Assembly (NCBI GenBank): GCA_038380795.1
Contig: CM076264.1
Location: forward strand, 1,552,001-1,616,000
Direction: 5' to 3'
Length of the DNA: 64,000 nt
Origin: Pyrocephalus nanus
Lineage: Eukaryota > Chordata > Aves > Passeriformes > Tyrannidae
In this document: positions 1 through 13,000 of the stretch, piece after piece
Numbering within the stretch: position 1 is the first letter of the stretch
How the letters are laid out: each line of letters begins with the position of its first letter
The notes under the pieces: model-generated
The model's database searches: none
Told to the model about the DNA's origin: nothing
Seen by the model: only the letters and a program-made list of their open reading frames with translations
Position numbers and translations under genes: made by a program

Positions 1-182
1 GCACCAGCCCAGTTACTAATTGCTCACAAATCACGTATCAGAAATATCAGAATGCATTTTGACAAGTTTCTTTAAAAAAAAAAAAAAAGGGTTGTGTGAC
101 GGGAGCAGAAACTGGTTAAGATCTTCCCCTTATTTTTCTGACCGTGATGGTGACCTGTGGGCTGGTACCTGGACCCCTTTGT

Positions 183-470
183 CCTGAGGGCAGAGGGGGG
201 ATGCCTGAGGGGACGAGGGGGGCTCCGGAGGTGAATGGGGTGCCTTTTTCCAGGGAAATGTCTGAGGGGGGGGACACACGAGTTCTCTGAGGAGAAGGCC
301 GGCTGAGGGGCAGGGGTTCCCTGTTTCCAGGGAATCGTCTGGGAGGGCGCACATGGGCGTCTCTGAGGGGGCGGCATCGCCCTGAGGGGATGCCCGAGGG
401 GGATCGCCGTACCCGGGGCCACGAGGGGACGCCTGAGGGGGATGGCGGTGCCCGGGGCCGTGAGGGAGGC
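183..470 (+). repeat. G-rich imperfect minisatellite upstream of MOB1B
   Basis: The motif CTGAGGGG and close variants recur about ten times. Two nested periodicities are visible: blocks near 236-312 and 313-389 align at a 77-bp offset (shared TTCCAGGGAA), and 391-429 and 430-468 align at 39 bp with about nine mismatches. Since 77 is close to twice 39, a 39-bp ancestral unit is likely. The G-runs could form G-quadruplexes. Confidence 0.7.
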
Positions 471-1090
471 GGGCGGAGCGCGAGCCGCACGGCCGCAGCT
501 GTGAGGGAGGCGGCGGCGCGGGGGCCGCTGGGGGCGATGGCGGCCGGGCGGGCCGTGTCCCCGCCCCGCGGCGCTCTGCCCGCACCCGCCCGCCCCGCGC
601 TGCCATTGGGAGCCGAGCCGCGCCGAGCCCAGGCAGCAGCCGGTCCCGCTCCGCCGCCATCGCCATGAGCTTCTTGTTGTGAGTACCCGCGGGGCGTGGG
701 GAGGGGGGGTCCTTTCCTCTTCCCTCTGCCCCGTGCTGCCGGGCAGGGCAGGGCAGCCCAGCGAGAGGACGCGGCCGCCGCCCGCCCCTCTGTCCGCCGC
801 TCCCTGCCGGCCTGGCGGCCCCGCTCTGTCCCGCTCGCCGCTCTCTCCCTTTGTGCCCCGGTCCCCCGGGGGGCCCCGGCAGCAGCCGCTCCCCTCAGCC
901 GGCGCGGAGCGGAGCGGAGTGGGGGGGATGCGGCCGCCGCCGTGCCGCGAGGGCGTTTGGAGGGCGGGCGAGCCGGGCTTCCCCTTCCCGCACGGCTTTC
1001 CCTCCTGCGCGGACACGGGTTCGGGACCGTCCACGGATCAGCCGGGGCACCTCCCCGGTGAGCGCCGTGCTGGGGTCAGGGTAGAACGCC
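360..1090. promoter_or_regulatory. MOB1B: CpG island promoter of MOB1B
   Basis: Dense CpG and G+C flank the start codon. A GC box (CCCCGCCCC) lies at 559-567 and further C/G boxes at 586-598. An inverted CCAAT (ATTGG) is at 605-609, and a GCCGCCAT YY1-like site at 653-660 sits just before the ATG. There is no TATA box. The pattern is that of a broad, housekeeping vertebrate promoter. The exact transcription start cannot be read from sequence alone. Confidence 0.8.
665..678 (+). CDS. MOB1B: MOB1B coding exon 1
   Basis: Only 14 coding nucleotides (M-S-F-L and two bases of F5) lie in this exon. It ends at a GTGAGT donor inside the CpG island. The split codon is completed by the T that opens exon 2. 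Such a short coding piece would be missed by ORF-based gene finding. Confidence 0.93.
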
Positions 1091-4000
1091 TATTCGAAGG
1101 GTCTCCACCGGCTTTTATGGTGTTTTCGTAATGTTTTTCCTCCTTCCCGGCGGGCAGAAGTTGGTGCGGTAGCGTTGCGTGCCCCAGCTGAGTTAGGAGC
1201 GGCTGGAGCGTGGAAGTGAATCCCGGGGCAGGTGATGGGGCAGGTGGGGCTCCCCGGCGGCCTGAGCCCCGCCAAGGACCCGGCCGAGCTTTACTGCGGC
1301 ATACAAAAAGCTCCCTGAGGAATCGGTGGCAGTCCAGGTGTGCACAGAACCCCAGAGTTGGCAATTTTGCTTCGTGGGCAGCAACCGAATGAACTTTGGT
1401 CCCTCCCCTTGGGAACAAAGACGAGGTACTTGTGACAATTAACATAAACCGGTTCAGTGACCTATTAATTAAGGCGGAGATGCGCTCTAGGGAAAGAAGG
1501 GAGACCCAGGCAGCTGAAAAAGGCGCCCTGGCAGAGCTGAGCTCCATTAGGGCCTTGGCCCCGCTGAGTGTTCCCAGTTCCGTGCAGCAGTTAGTGGGAC
1601 CGTGTCCGTAATATCTGGCAGTTGTTAGAGGCTTACACTGATAACCAGCAGATGTAAACATAGCCTGCTTTTACAGAGGAGACTTTATCTCCGAGCTGGA
1701 GCGTTCTAGTGAGTTGTGTTCTCATGGAGACCAATAACCCCGGCGCCGGCTTCCTCCTCAATCCCTGCCTTGCATTTATCTTTCGACTCTGCCGTACCAA
1801 ACCCGCTCCATAGCCCCAGAGAGGTTTTGAAAGACACCTCTCGGCTGTGAACGGGAGGTGGGTACGGATGATTGTCCATGGATTCAGGCGTTGTGCTCCT
1901 AATGAGAAGCCCAGCTGTCCCCCTCCTTCATAATTCTCAGCTGCCGCGGTGGGGAAGGGGGGACAGGATTTCGAGCGTCCTGGGAGTCTGGTTTGCAAAT
2001 TAGAGAGCCTCCCTCTCCGTGGCATTTGGCTAACTGGGAATGGAAAAGCACGAAACCCTCCACCCTCTGTCACAGGCAATAATGAGATGCTTGTTTCTTT
2101 TTCCAGACCCTTCTGAAACCTAGGAAAGCAAACCTTTACCCCCACCTCCATTGTTTCAAGTGATCCTTCTGGATGAAGTGTAGAAGTGGAAGCTGGAGTT
2201 GCTGCACGGCAAAGCTAGACATGTTGGCAAAGCTGCCTCAGCTGCTGTTGGCAGAGCGCTGTAGACGGCACCTAATTTGCTCATCTGCAGTATAGAAATG
2301 GATTTTTTTTTTTTTTTTAAATAAATCGAAAATATGCCTGGTAGGCCTCAGGGAGACCAGGGAAACTTTCTGTGTTACTGCCAGGGAGTTACGCTTCTTT
2401 TGTTTGGTTGGGTTTTTTTTTCAGTATGCAGAAAGTTAGCATCACCTTATCAAGTTAAAATTCGAGTTTGACAAAGAGTTATTCCAAGATAGTGATTGGA
2501 TATCCCTACACTTTCTGCAGGCTTAGCACTGCAAACTTGCATTTTGAGCTGCAATTCCCCCCTCCCTCCACGTTTACAGTACTTGTAACATAGTTTTCCA
2601 TGGTACTTTTTCTCGGAGGGTTTTCCGGTCGTGGCGGTGCCAGAGGTGTTTTCTCTGTGTCAGTGGCACTGCTGTCCTTTTGTGAGCTGACTCACGGTTT
2701 GGAACTCGCAGCAAAGACACGCTGAGAGTGGGGAGGTTTTCCCAACCTGCCGTGCAGGTTTGTCACCAGGAGCTTGGCTGGAGCTTGTCAGTCTGACACT
2801 CAGCACGATGCCAAGAGCCGTGTTCTCCCGCAGGCTCGCTGGTTGTCAAATAACAGGGCGATTGTGCCGGGATAACACAGGGTGCCGGGGGCCCCCCTCG
2901 CTCCGGCCTTGTCCGCTGGCAAATCCGGGGCCATTCTTCCCTGTTGCTATGGCCGGTGACAGATAGAGCTACATGGGGGGGAAAGGAAATCAAGGGCAAC
3001 CATTGTCTTCCCTCGTTATGGGCAACATTATAAAAAGACTGTCTTGTGAGGCGAGGCACTGAATTAATACAACCCGGTTTTGACAGCAATTGTTATTTTC
3101 AGCACCGCTGTTTTCTCTCTCTGATCCGCTTCTTCCTTTCTGAAAGGACTTTATAAACCCCTCCAGTGGCTGAATAAGGTTGTCCCGAATCTTTAGAAAG
3201 GGTTTAAAAATGGGAGCTGGGCTAGAAAATATCTTCAGTTCCAAAAAAACTCTGCTTGGTAAGTTCTCTCTAAAAGGAAATTACAGCATGGTTGCAGGTA
3301 CTTTAGCTTACATCTCCAAGGAAAAAAATTAAAGATAGTTCTGGTGGGCGTGCCATATGGTGACATGCCTGTGTTATCCTCTGCTGGCAAAACTTACATA
3401 AAAAAGAAGCTAGATGAAAACCAATTTTTTATGAAAGGAAAAGATTCAGTTTTATTATTCAAGTTGTCTTTTAAAAAAAATTTTAAAAATCCATCTCATG
3501 TAAGTGAATCCCTCTCAGAAGATTCCAGCACAGTTTTTTAAAAAATGAGGTTCGTTTAAGTAGTTGTTGCAGGAGGTACAGTGAGACATTACTATTTTTT
3601 CCTCCTTTACATCTCTTGCAGAATAATACCAAAATCTGAGCTGATATGTTTGTTTCCAGATTGACAAGCAGTGTGGCCTTCCCGATTCTCCAGGCTGCTC
3701 CTGCTCATGGAGAGCGTCAGGGCTGTTTGTTTTTATCCCTTCCTCAGCTTCCCGAGATGCTGAGCTGCTGCTGAGTTGTCTGGGAAATAGCACAGACATC
3801 CAGATATTTATGTCCACTAGTGTGCTTCACTGTTAGCTTCATGAGTGTAATACTACTGTAAGAACCAGGAAAGGGCTCTGCACGGGGGAATGCGTTCCCA
3901 TAAAATCACTTTTATATGGTCTTAGATACTGCCTTCTCAGATAGAAACATTTGGAATGGAAAAAAACCAAAACACAAAAGCATAGGAAGAAAGGCATTGT

Positions 4001-7000
4001 TCGGTGTGAAAGTTGTGTTTACTACAACGCTGTGATGTCCAATCTTAATTGCTTCCTAATTGTTTGCTTTTATGCCACGATTGTTTTCCCTTGTTTGTCC
4101 TTCCCTGTCTGTGTTTGCAGTGTAAGTGAACCTGTGCCATTAGCTGTCCATAGGGAGTAGTGGTGGAAGGAGGATCATTTTCGGGAGAGGATTTGTGTGC
4201 TGGGAAGTGGTTGAGTTTTTTATTTTTTATCAAATACCTTCAGCACGTCTTCATTTTCGGAACGGGGTTCCGGATTTGGATTTAGGACCCCTTCATGGCA
4301 ACAGCCCAGGGGTCACAGTTCCATCTCGTGCTGTCCTGAGAGATAAAACCAGTCTGGTTTTATCCTGTTGGAAAAAGGACAAAATATTACAAGTGCTTGT
4401 CCACCGAGGGGTGGCTGCAGGGATGCAGAGAGGCTGACAGAATGAAGCTGCTTGTTTTCCTTGGGGGAGTAAATGGCTGCGTTAAACTGGGCCACTTTAA
4501 GTCTTCCCTCCTAAGCAGTAAGGCAGATCCTGCTGCCAGAGCCATCAATAAGCCTTTGACCCACCAATCAACCCAAACCACAGGATATGCCATGCCATGC
4601 TTTTGGCGTTTGTAAACTGAGCCACTTCCTATTAGAGCTGAGCTGCAATGAACTTGCTGTTTGGGTTTTGTCCTTTTTTTTCTTAAATTTAAAATATACG
4701 CAGAGAGCGAGATTGTGGGTTATAAACTCAGCTGCTGTAAAATCTGTTTTCAGCTACAACCGGATATAACTTAATTGCTTTTCACAGACTTGGAAGAAAC
4801 ATCTCTAGCCTTTAAATTTCGTGACACGGGGTTATCAGGATCCAGTGCTCTGCTTTGTCACCTGTGTGTGTTGCTTTTTTAAAAGTGGCATTTCCTTCCC
4901 TGTCGCTTTGCTGGCACCTCTGTGGCATTAATGTGGTGTTGGCTGGCAGGGTTGTGACCCCACCTGAATGCCACTGAAGGGAGGCTGTGGTGGACACCCT
5001 CGTACTGGTGTGAAGGAAGAAAATTGTTCTTCTCCAAGTGTTCAGGAAGACATCTGTTGCGTTTACCTCTTCTGGGAGGAAATACACTGAATTTTAAAAC
5101 TGAGCAGGGTGCTATAAATTCCCCTCCATAGCTGTATCCTGAGCGGGTTATCCAAAAGCCACGTGCGTGCAGCTTTTCTGGAGCAGTTTAAAGCAGCTCA
5201 TAAAGAAGTAACCACAAAGTTAATTTTATGATTTCTCTAATAATTTCCCAGGGCCAGCGTGGTGGTTGGTTAGTCTGCATGGGGATCTCTTGGATGCTTT
5301 CCCGGGGCACTGCTGCTTGGGTCAGCGTTTTGGGGTGGGGATTGGAAAGCAGGGAATGGGAGCTGAGGATTTGCAAGTTATTCGTCTGAAATAGCTTGTA
5401 ATTTCTCAGTTGGCTCAGTAGGCGTGTGCCTTCCAGGGCCTGACACCCCGTTTTGTGCAGAGTAGTACGACGTGTGGTGCATCCCAGGCCTGTTCTGTTT
5501 CATTCAAGGCTTTGCTTCTCAGTTCAAATCCATAGCCTGAGTCAGCAGACAGTCATTTCACGTGGATGAGATGGTAATTTTGTGTGCCAGTCCCCCACTG
5601 TGGATTCATGAAGGTAACTGTAGTTTTTGCCTTGCAAATACATTTTGATACTTTTGAAAGCAGTCCGTGGATGTGATCCTGTGATCCTGCCCATATTTCA
5701 GTTGAGTTTGAGTTGAATTGAAGCTTGGGGTTTTTTCTCGTGCTTGAGGGTGTTTTTTTTTTTTGTTGTTGTTGTCTGTCCTTGCACCACTTCATCTTTC
5801 AGTGTGGTCACTCGCCTCCAGAGTTGTGTCCTCGAGAGATACGAGCGCTCCTGACGCACAAAATCTTAATCCCTTCCTCGGCAAAGGAGAACATCTTGCA
5901 GATAAGGACTTGTAATGCCTGGATTTGATGTCTTTATCACAAGTCTAATTCCTTTCTTTATGACAAAGAGAACAAATGAGCTTAAGTGAGCTTTGGTAAA
6001 TTCCTCTTTTGCCAAAAATTGAGACAACTCATTTTCGATACTGAAATAATTTCCACACAGATAATCACTGGTTGGGTTCCCTATGCTGACTATAATGAAA
6101 TAGCCCATGTTTTGTTTTGGTAGCTGGTTTTTTAATTGTGTTTTTACCAACTTGAGTAGGACAGCCCTGGTTTTGCTTGAATGGGTTAATTGTTTCAGGG
6201 ACTTGCTGAGTGTTCTGGATCCACGAATCAAAATGGCATTACTGTGTCTTTTACTTTATGGCCACAAGATACTGCTTTTTTCTAACACTGCAGTGTACCT
6301 TTTAGGAATAAAACCCAAGTGTCTCTAATGTCCTATTATTAACTTCTGTGGTTGACAACTCTTCTTAAAATCTCTTGCTGCAATGAGAGTGAAAAAAAAC
6401 CACAAAGGATAAAAATCTGTATTTAAGATCGTAGAACAATTAAATTAACTCTGTAGTCAGCTGTCAAATGCACAAGCTGAAATAATTTCAAAAGAAGGGT
6501 CCTCCTGTGTATGTAGTAGGAGCTGTCGTTCCCCCTCAGATGCTTCAGGCAGGTGGGTTTTTCTGATAGGATACTTTGCGAGAGATAAGCAGATTTTCCT
6601 CGAGATGGTTACATGCAGCACGTACAAGCTTGCATTAACTATGGGGGATATGTAAGAAATACTGGGGGGTGAGATAATGCAGGGTATTTTTGGAAAGCTG
6701 TTGGATTATTCATTGCTGCCTCCTGTCCATTCCTCCTTCCTGTTGTTCTCCGTGTTATTTCTTGCCTCTGATGGCTGTTGTTTCCCAGATCCAGACCCTG
6801 TTTTGCCTCTTGAAGCAAGTGTAAGTGTAATCTTCCATCTCTGTGTGAGGTTTTCTGTTGGGAAGTTGCTGAGTGTTTCTCCTTTGCCACATTCATATGC
6901 TCAACCTGGGGGTTACAGTCGAGGGCAGCCTTTTATAAAGTGCTAAAGTGACTCTTTCCCCATGAAAACTCGGCTAAATTTCTCCTTTAACTGCCTTTTC

Positions 7001-10000
7001 CTTGAACACATTAAGAGATGGTTCCTTTTACTGTGTTTAAAAGTATTGAAGGCTGTCTTAAACTCTTCAGTTAGTATTTTTTTTTTTCCCTGTAAAAATG
7101 CCCTGCTCCTATTCCTTAGGTTATATAACTAGATTTGCTTTAGTCATTCATTAAGCATTGGTTTCCAAAAGCACTGATCAGCGTTTTGGGAAACCATCCA
7201 TGTTCTGAGGCATGTTCTCCAAGCACTATATTTGGTGTACAAGTAAGGATCTAATTTGATGCTAGAGCCAAGCTTTTATTGCTGCAATTTATCACCCTCA
7301 GCGGGTTGTGGATGGCTTTCTGCAAAGCTCTGCTTCCTACTTGTTAAATGTATTTACAGGGTGTGACTGTTACCAGCAGTTTGGGATGCAGAGGGCATTA
7401 GTCATGTAAAGATAATTCAGCTGAATGTAAGGAAATCTGTGTGGCAGCGGGAGCAGTTTGCTGTGGAAAGCAGCGGGTACCTTTAATGTGGGACACCTGG
7501 AAGAAGTGGTGGACTAAAGGAATCACAGGTAGGCAAACACTGTTCATCACCTGCTTTATTCCTGGGAAATGCTCCCCCTTTTCCTCCAGCCCCAGCAGCC
7601 GGGTGATGCTTTATGGGGCTGGCAGCGTGTGAGGCTGCCCGAGGCAAGCTGGGGCTCTGCAGGCCACTTCAGGACATTCTCAGTGACTTGGGGAAAGATC
7701 TTCAACTCCTTCATGCCTACTTAAACGGTTTAGTAAACCTTCTTCCTCCCTTAAAGCTTCCAGGATCCTTGCTTTAAACCCCATCCGGTGTTTCATCTTA
7801 CTGAAAGAAACAACCCAGACTTGGAGCTTTATGGATTTCCTTATGAATTGCTCAGTTTTATATGTGGGAAAGGGTAGGATTTTTTTACAAAACAAAAAAG
7901 TAGGTGCAGTTGTGTCCACTGGACAGCCTATTGGGTACGTTCCTGCAGGAAACGGGTTTGAACCTTTGTGGAAACCAAACTTGGATGGGTAACTGTGCCA
8001 CGTTCTGACTTGAGTTTGAGTTCATGCTGTGCCATCCCCTTTGAGCAGCCTGGTGCTAATTGACAGAAATAAGGGTTTCCTGAGAAAAGGAGGGGGGAAC
8101 ATTAGCGAGAAAATAGTGCTGTTTAGTTTCCAGGGAGCTTAATTAGTGACTGAAGTGGTCAAAATAGTGAACTTCATCTCGCAGGAAAAAAACAAGCAGT
8201 TGGAGAAGAAGGAATACTTCTTGTTTTTTTCTTCTTCAAAGCTGCCAGTAGCCTGGCCTTTTTAAGATGTACTGTCTGAATATTAGGGTACTGGAAGAAA
8301 TAAATCTGGTTTTTATTATTCCCTACAGTTCCACGATGTTTGTTTGTGTACGTACGGAGTAAGTGTTAATACTGAAGTAGTAAAAGAATGTGGATCTGAT
8401 TGAAAGGACCCAACAGAACAGCCAGAAGTCCTCAGCTTGCCTGAAGTTCTCCCGTGCTGGATGCTGTTGTACACTCGTGTTTGTGGCTCTGGCCTGCCCC
8501 TCTTCTCGCACTCCTGTTAGTCCTGCAGGGGACAAGGCTCGGGAGGTTGAGTCACTTCCGCAGCCATTGGCTGCCCTGGGAATAGTTTAATTGTGCTTGG
8601 AGTACACAGACAGGGCTCTGGTAGTATCCACTGAGGGCAACTGTGACTTGCCTTGTTTATTTTGAGGGTTTTCCAGGAGATGAAAGTGCATTAAGTGAAT
8701 GTGTTGTAAACGAAGCAAGGGAGTTTATTCAGTGTGCGAGCATAGCAAAGTGGTGATGATTTCCTGGTTACGGGATGGGGTTCTGGACACTTGCTGCTTG
8801 TGCCTTGCCTTGGGAATTGCGATGGCTTGGGAGATGGGTTGCATCCAACCGGGTAAACAGCAGGAAAACCATGGGGTGGGGTTGTAGCGTGACACCTCCC
8901 CCTTGTTTACAGGCACATTCTGAGCCTGCAGAGGGAAAAACAGAGGCAGAGAGAAGCTTGGCTGGAAAACAGGCTGTGGCCACCTAACATCCTTGTGGAT
9001 TTGGCACTGAGTGTCACTGCAGGACAGCTGAGGGAATGTGTGACAGGGAACAGGGGAACTGCCGCTCTTCAAATGCCGGTCACTTGTCCCCTGGTCAGAG
9101 CTCAGCCAGCAGAAGGTTCCCTGCGTGTGTGTTTTGGTGCTCCTGAGAACATCCGAGTTGTGCCGGACCAATCCTGCACTGGCTGGGCTTCACTGGCTTC
9201 AAAGTGTGTGTGTGTGTTCAGGAGGAAGAAAATATGTTTTAAGAATGTGGATGTGTACGTGTTATGACAGCTTTAACACTTGGGGGGGGTGGTGGCTGGG
9301 ACAAGCAAAAGCAAAACTGTTCCTTAAGGCTACCTTAAATAACTTTCTCCTTCCTGGATGTGAATCATCTGATAAACTTCAGCTCTTTTAACGTGTCGAG
9401 TCTTGTGTATAATGGTGCCTGTGTTTTTGAGGAGCTGTTCATGAGACTGTGACTCTTCTGCCGTCCTGTATGGAATGGTGTGCAGACAGCTGTTTGTCCC
9501 AGAAGGGGAAGCCAGATTTCAGTCCCCACCTCGATGGGTAGAGGATGAAAAATCTCATATAGAAACCCACTGATTTTCCCGTCAGTACTGCGGTGGAAGG
9601 AGCCACCATTTCAAAACAGTTATGATGGCAGTGGTCACTGTACCCCTTGAGAAGCATCTTCAGGTTGAAAAGCCTACAGAGAATTGAAATTACTCCGTGG
9701 TGCAGCAAATAAACAGTAAACAACATCTATCCTGTTTTTCTAGGAAAGATGATGTGTCTGTGGAAATTTTTCAAGCCGCTCAGTGCCACTGATTCTTGTT
9801 TAAACGAAGAAAGAAACAATCCAAAACAAAAGCCCTAGGCCTGGAATTGCTTTCTAACCACTGCCTCACCTTTTGGGAGAGCAGCTACGTTGTGGTAGGA
9901 GTTGGCAGCTCCTAACTCCTTCCCGGAGCTGCTGCACGGAATGCCTGCATCCTGAACTCTTACCTTGCTTTGGTTACCTGTAAATTCAGGTGGCTGGACT

Positions 10001-13000
10001 GAGACAGGCTTATTGCAGTGAGCAGGAACTGGACTGGAAAACAGTGGAGTTTCTGGTGTTGTGGGAGCTGGAGGAAGCCGTGCCTTGCTGGCGCGCTGAC
10101 TCTCCTCAGGACAGAAATGTTGTGACTACTCGCTTTTAAAAATAGAAATGCTCAAGTTTAATCTCATCAGTGCAGATTTTGAACACGTACAGTTTCATTT
10201 CACCTGCTGTCCTTCTGATGCTGTGGTTGTCACAGGGAAGACGTGTTTAAATGCTGCAGCTATTGATTTCATTGCCAAAAAGCAGCTTGAGCTTCTATTT
10301 TCATTTCTGTGTTGATATGTTGGCTAGTGGAAACTAACCCGATCCCACTGTGATGTTTCTATTCTTAGCAGGATGTTATCATTTGAAGCCCTGTATTATT
10401 GTTTAAAGGCTGGAAATGTTTGCTTTTCTGGAATTTGGGTCTTGTCTTCCAGTGTTTCTGTGTTTAAAAACAGCAGCAGGAGAAAGGAGACAAGGAGGTG
10501 CAGAACTAAAACTTGGGGCTTCTGTGGTAAACTCAATTGTTGGCCTGTGGCAGTGAGTCCCTGCCTCAGTTTCCCTGTGTCTAACAAGGCACTAGCGATC
10601 CCTACTTCAAAGCTACCTTGTGAGGATTAATTAATGCTCACAAAGGCCTTTGAAGATGAGAAAAGCAGGAGCTGAAATAGGAAAAATTTCCATGCCCCAG
10701 GTGAATGTTCTGTGCGCTCTCTTGAGTTCAGCTTTTTCAGAATCTCTAGAGCGTTTCCAAATATTTGAAAGGGCCAATTTCAGTCTGGCCACGGTGGTGA
10801 GTGCTCTGGGGACACACTGAGTGGTACAGCTGTACTTCCAGGAGTTTTAGCTCCTCACACATTCCCCCAAGGAAAGGAGTGACAGCCGTGGCCTCGGCAC
10901 TGTGCAGCAGTCAGAGGACTAGAGGTAGCAGGTGTGTCCTGAAAAAGGTGCCACTGCACAGCAGGTGAGAGCTTGGGGTCAGTTCTGTGGTAAGAACAAA
11001 CTGTGGGGGCGTAACTTCTATTCATAAGCGACCTGAATTTCTCTGGTTTGATTCAGGTTTCCACAAATCCGCAGCAGACTTGATGGAAATGGGTAAAAAG
11101 CTCTGTTGAAAGGCTCTGTGGACAAGTAAACCGCTCACCTGGGAGTGAGGAGCCCTAAGCCAGGCCAGTCCAAGGTTTAGGTGGCTCCTTTCCTGCATCA
11201 GGAGCCGAGGCTGGGTATTTAGGCTGCTCTGAGTGCAGGTGTGCCAGTGCTACTTTCGAAGCTGCAATGAGCTGCTGAGGCAGCGCGTGGTGTAAGCAGG
11301 ACTCCTGAAACTTTTTTCTTTTCTTCTGGAAACATCATCTTTCCAGCCTAAGGCAGCACAGCCTGCGGAATCCACATCATGAAACCCACTCCCCTGTCAG
11401 CAGATGACTGGGTAAAATTACAGCTTTGGGGGAAATTTGGTGTTCTTGCCTTTTTCACAAGGGAGCTGTGACGTCTGCGTGGGGCCGAGCGGCGCGTGGG
11501 CTTCTGCCGGTGGGAAGGGCTTGTTGTGGCTTCCGAGCCCGGCTCCAGCTCCGTGAGTCAACTGCCTCAAACACACTTCCTGATTTAGTGCTGGGTCGGG
11601 CTGCATCTGCCACTGCCAGAGCTGCACTTCCCTGTAAAAATAGAAGGGCATAATTTGCTAGAAACGTCGGATGTGGGAGTGAAGGGAGCACAGCGTCCTT
11701 GGAATCGCAGGAATTTGTCAAGAAGCTGGGTCTTCTTGAAAGGCTAGGAATGGGCTGTGACAAACAGCGGGGTGGGTGCAGTGTCTTCCCCGTTTCTTAG
11801 TCTTTTTATGCCTGAGGAAAATGGGATCTTTGGTGGAGAAGACTTCCGAAATCTGTCACGTGAAACAGATTGGCATAACGGGAGAAAAGAATTATTATTG
11901 ATTTGATTAAGTAATAGGAGAGCTTCTGAATGAATAAGGTAATTGAAGGAATGTTTGCAGCGACGTCTATAACCAGACTTTCCTAGAAAAACCTTGTCCT
12001 ATAAAGGTTTTAGCTTGGAGCAGCTGTCTCTGAACTGTCTCAAGGAGTGTGTGACTGTGCATGCAGTTAACTGGCTTCCCATATGGTGAACTGCATAAAT
12101 GCATGGAATTCTGATAATTTATTGCCAAAATTGCAGCTATTTCCATAGCACGTGACGACCAGCAGCCTGCATTTATCCTAATTACTTTTCCTTTTGGATG
12201 CCTGCCTGCCTTCCACATGAGACCGTTCCCTGCTGTCTTAGGGTGCCTGTGCAGAACTTGGGACTAGTGGGAATTCCTACCCAGAATTTGTCAGAATAAA
12301 CTGCTTATTTAGGGAATTTCCTCGTGCCTTATTCCCAATCCCTTGCCCCTTCAGCGGGCTCACCCTCTCTGCTAAAACCCAAGCTGTTTCTTGGTTTAGT
12401 GGTTTTGTAACCTTTCTTCAGGTTGTCTTTAGCTTGTGCAACCAGGTTCCTTCTGCTTACACTGCCAAGTGGGGAAAGATAGTGATCCCAGTCTCTCCTG
12501 CACTCCAGTTGCTGTGAACATCACCTTGCCGTGCCCCAAAGCCATCGTCAGATGTTTTATGTTGTATTTTTACCCCCTGTGCTGGCTGTTTAAACACTTG
12601 GTGAGCTGGGGAGAACCCTTTACAGCCCCTTGGAGAGATGGCGAAAAATTGCCCAAGTCTTTTATGTAAAGAAAAGAGATCCGGGTAATATTTGTAGTGA
12701 AAATTGCGCTGTCTGGGTTTCGCGTCTTTCCGCTTGGAATTCAGAGCTCAGTTTGCCTTGTCTGACAGAAATCTTTTCTCAGCTCTGACATGTTAGGGGT
12801 TCACGTGCCATCCAGGCTCACTGCCGTCGTTTAAAATTCAGATGTCTAAACTTTTCTTCTGAGCCAGTCCCTGTTTTCCAAGCAAAATCATAGGTAGGAA
12901 AATGGTTTACAGCAAGTCAAAATACCCGGTACTTTTGCATCCCAGGTTTTGTTAAATGCCCTCTTTCAAGGTGAAAATACGTGAGTGGGGAGAGTATTTA

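Noticed and set aside
72..1034. A 320-codon open frame on the minus strand through the MOB1B CpG island
   Set aside because: It lies across a G-rich minisatellite and a CpG island, where stops are rare; its repetitive P/R/S-rich product mirrors the tandem DNA repeat and shows no domain.
1038..1661. A 207-codon minus-strand ORF in MOB1B intron 1
   Set aside because: It begins in the CpG island, has no recognisable domain and no splice partner; treated as a chance ORF.
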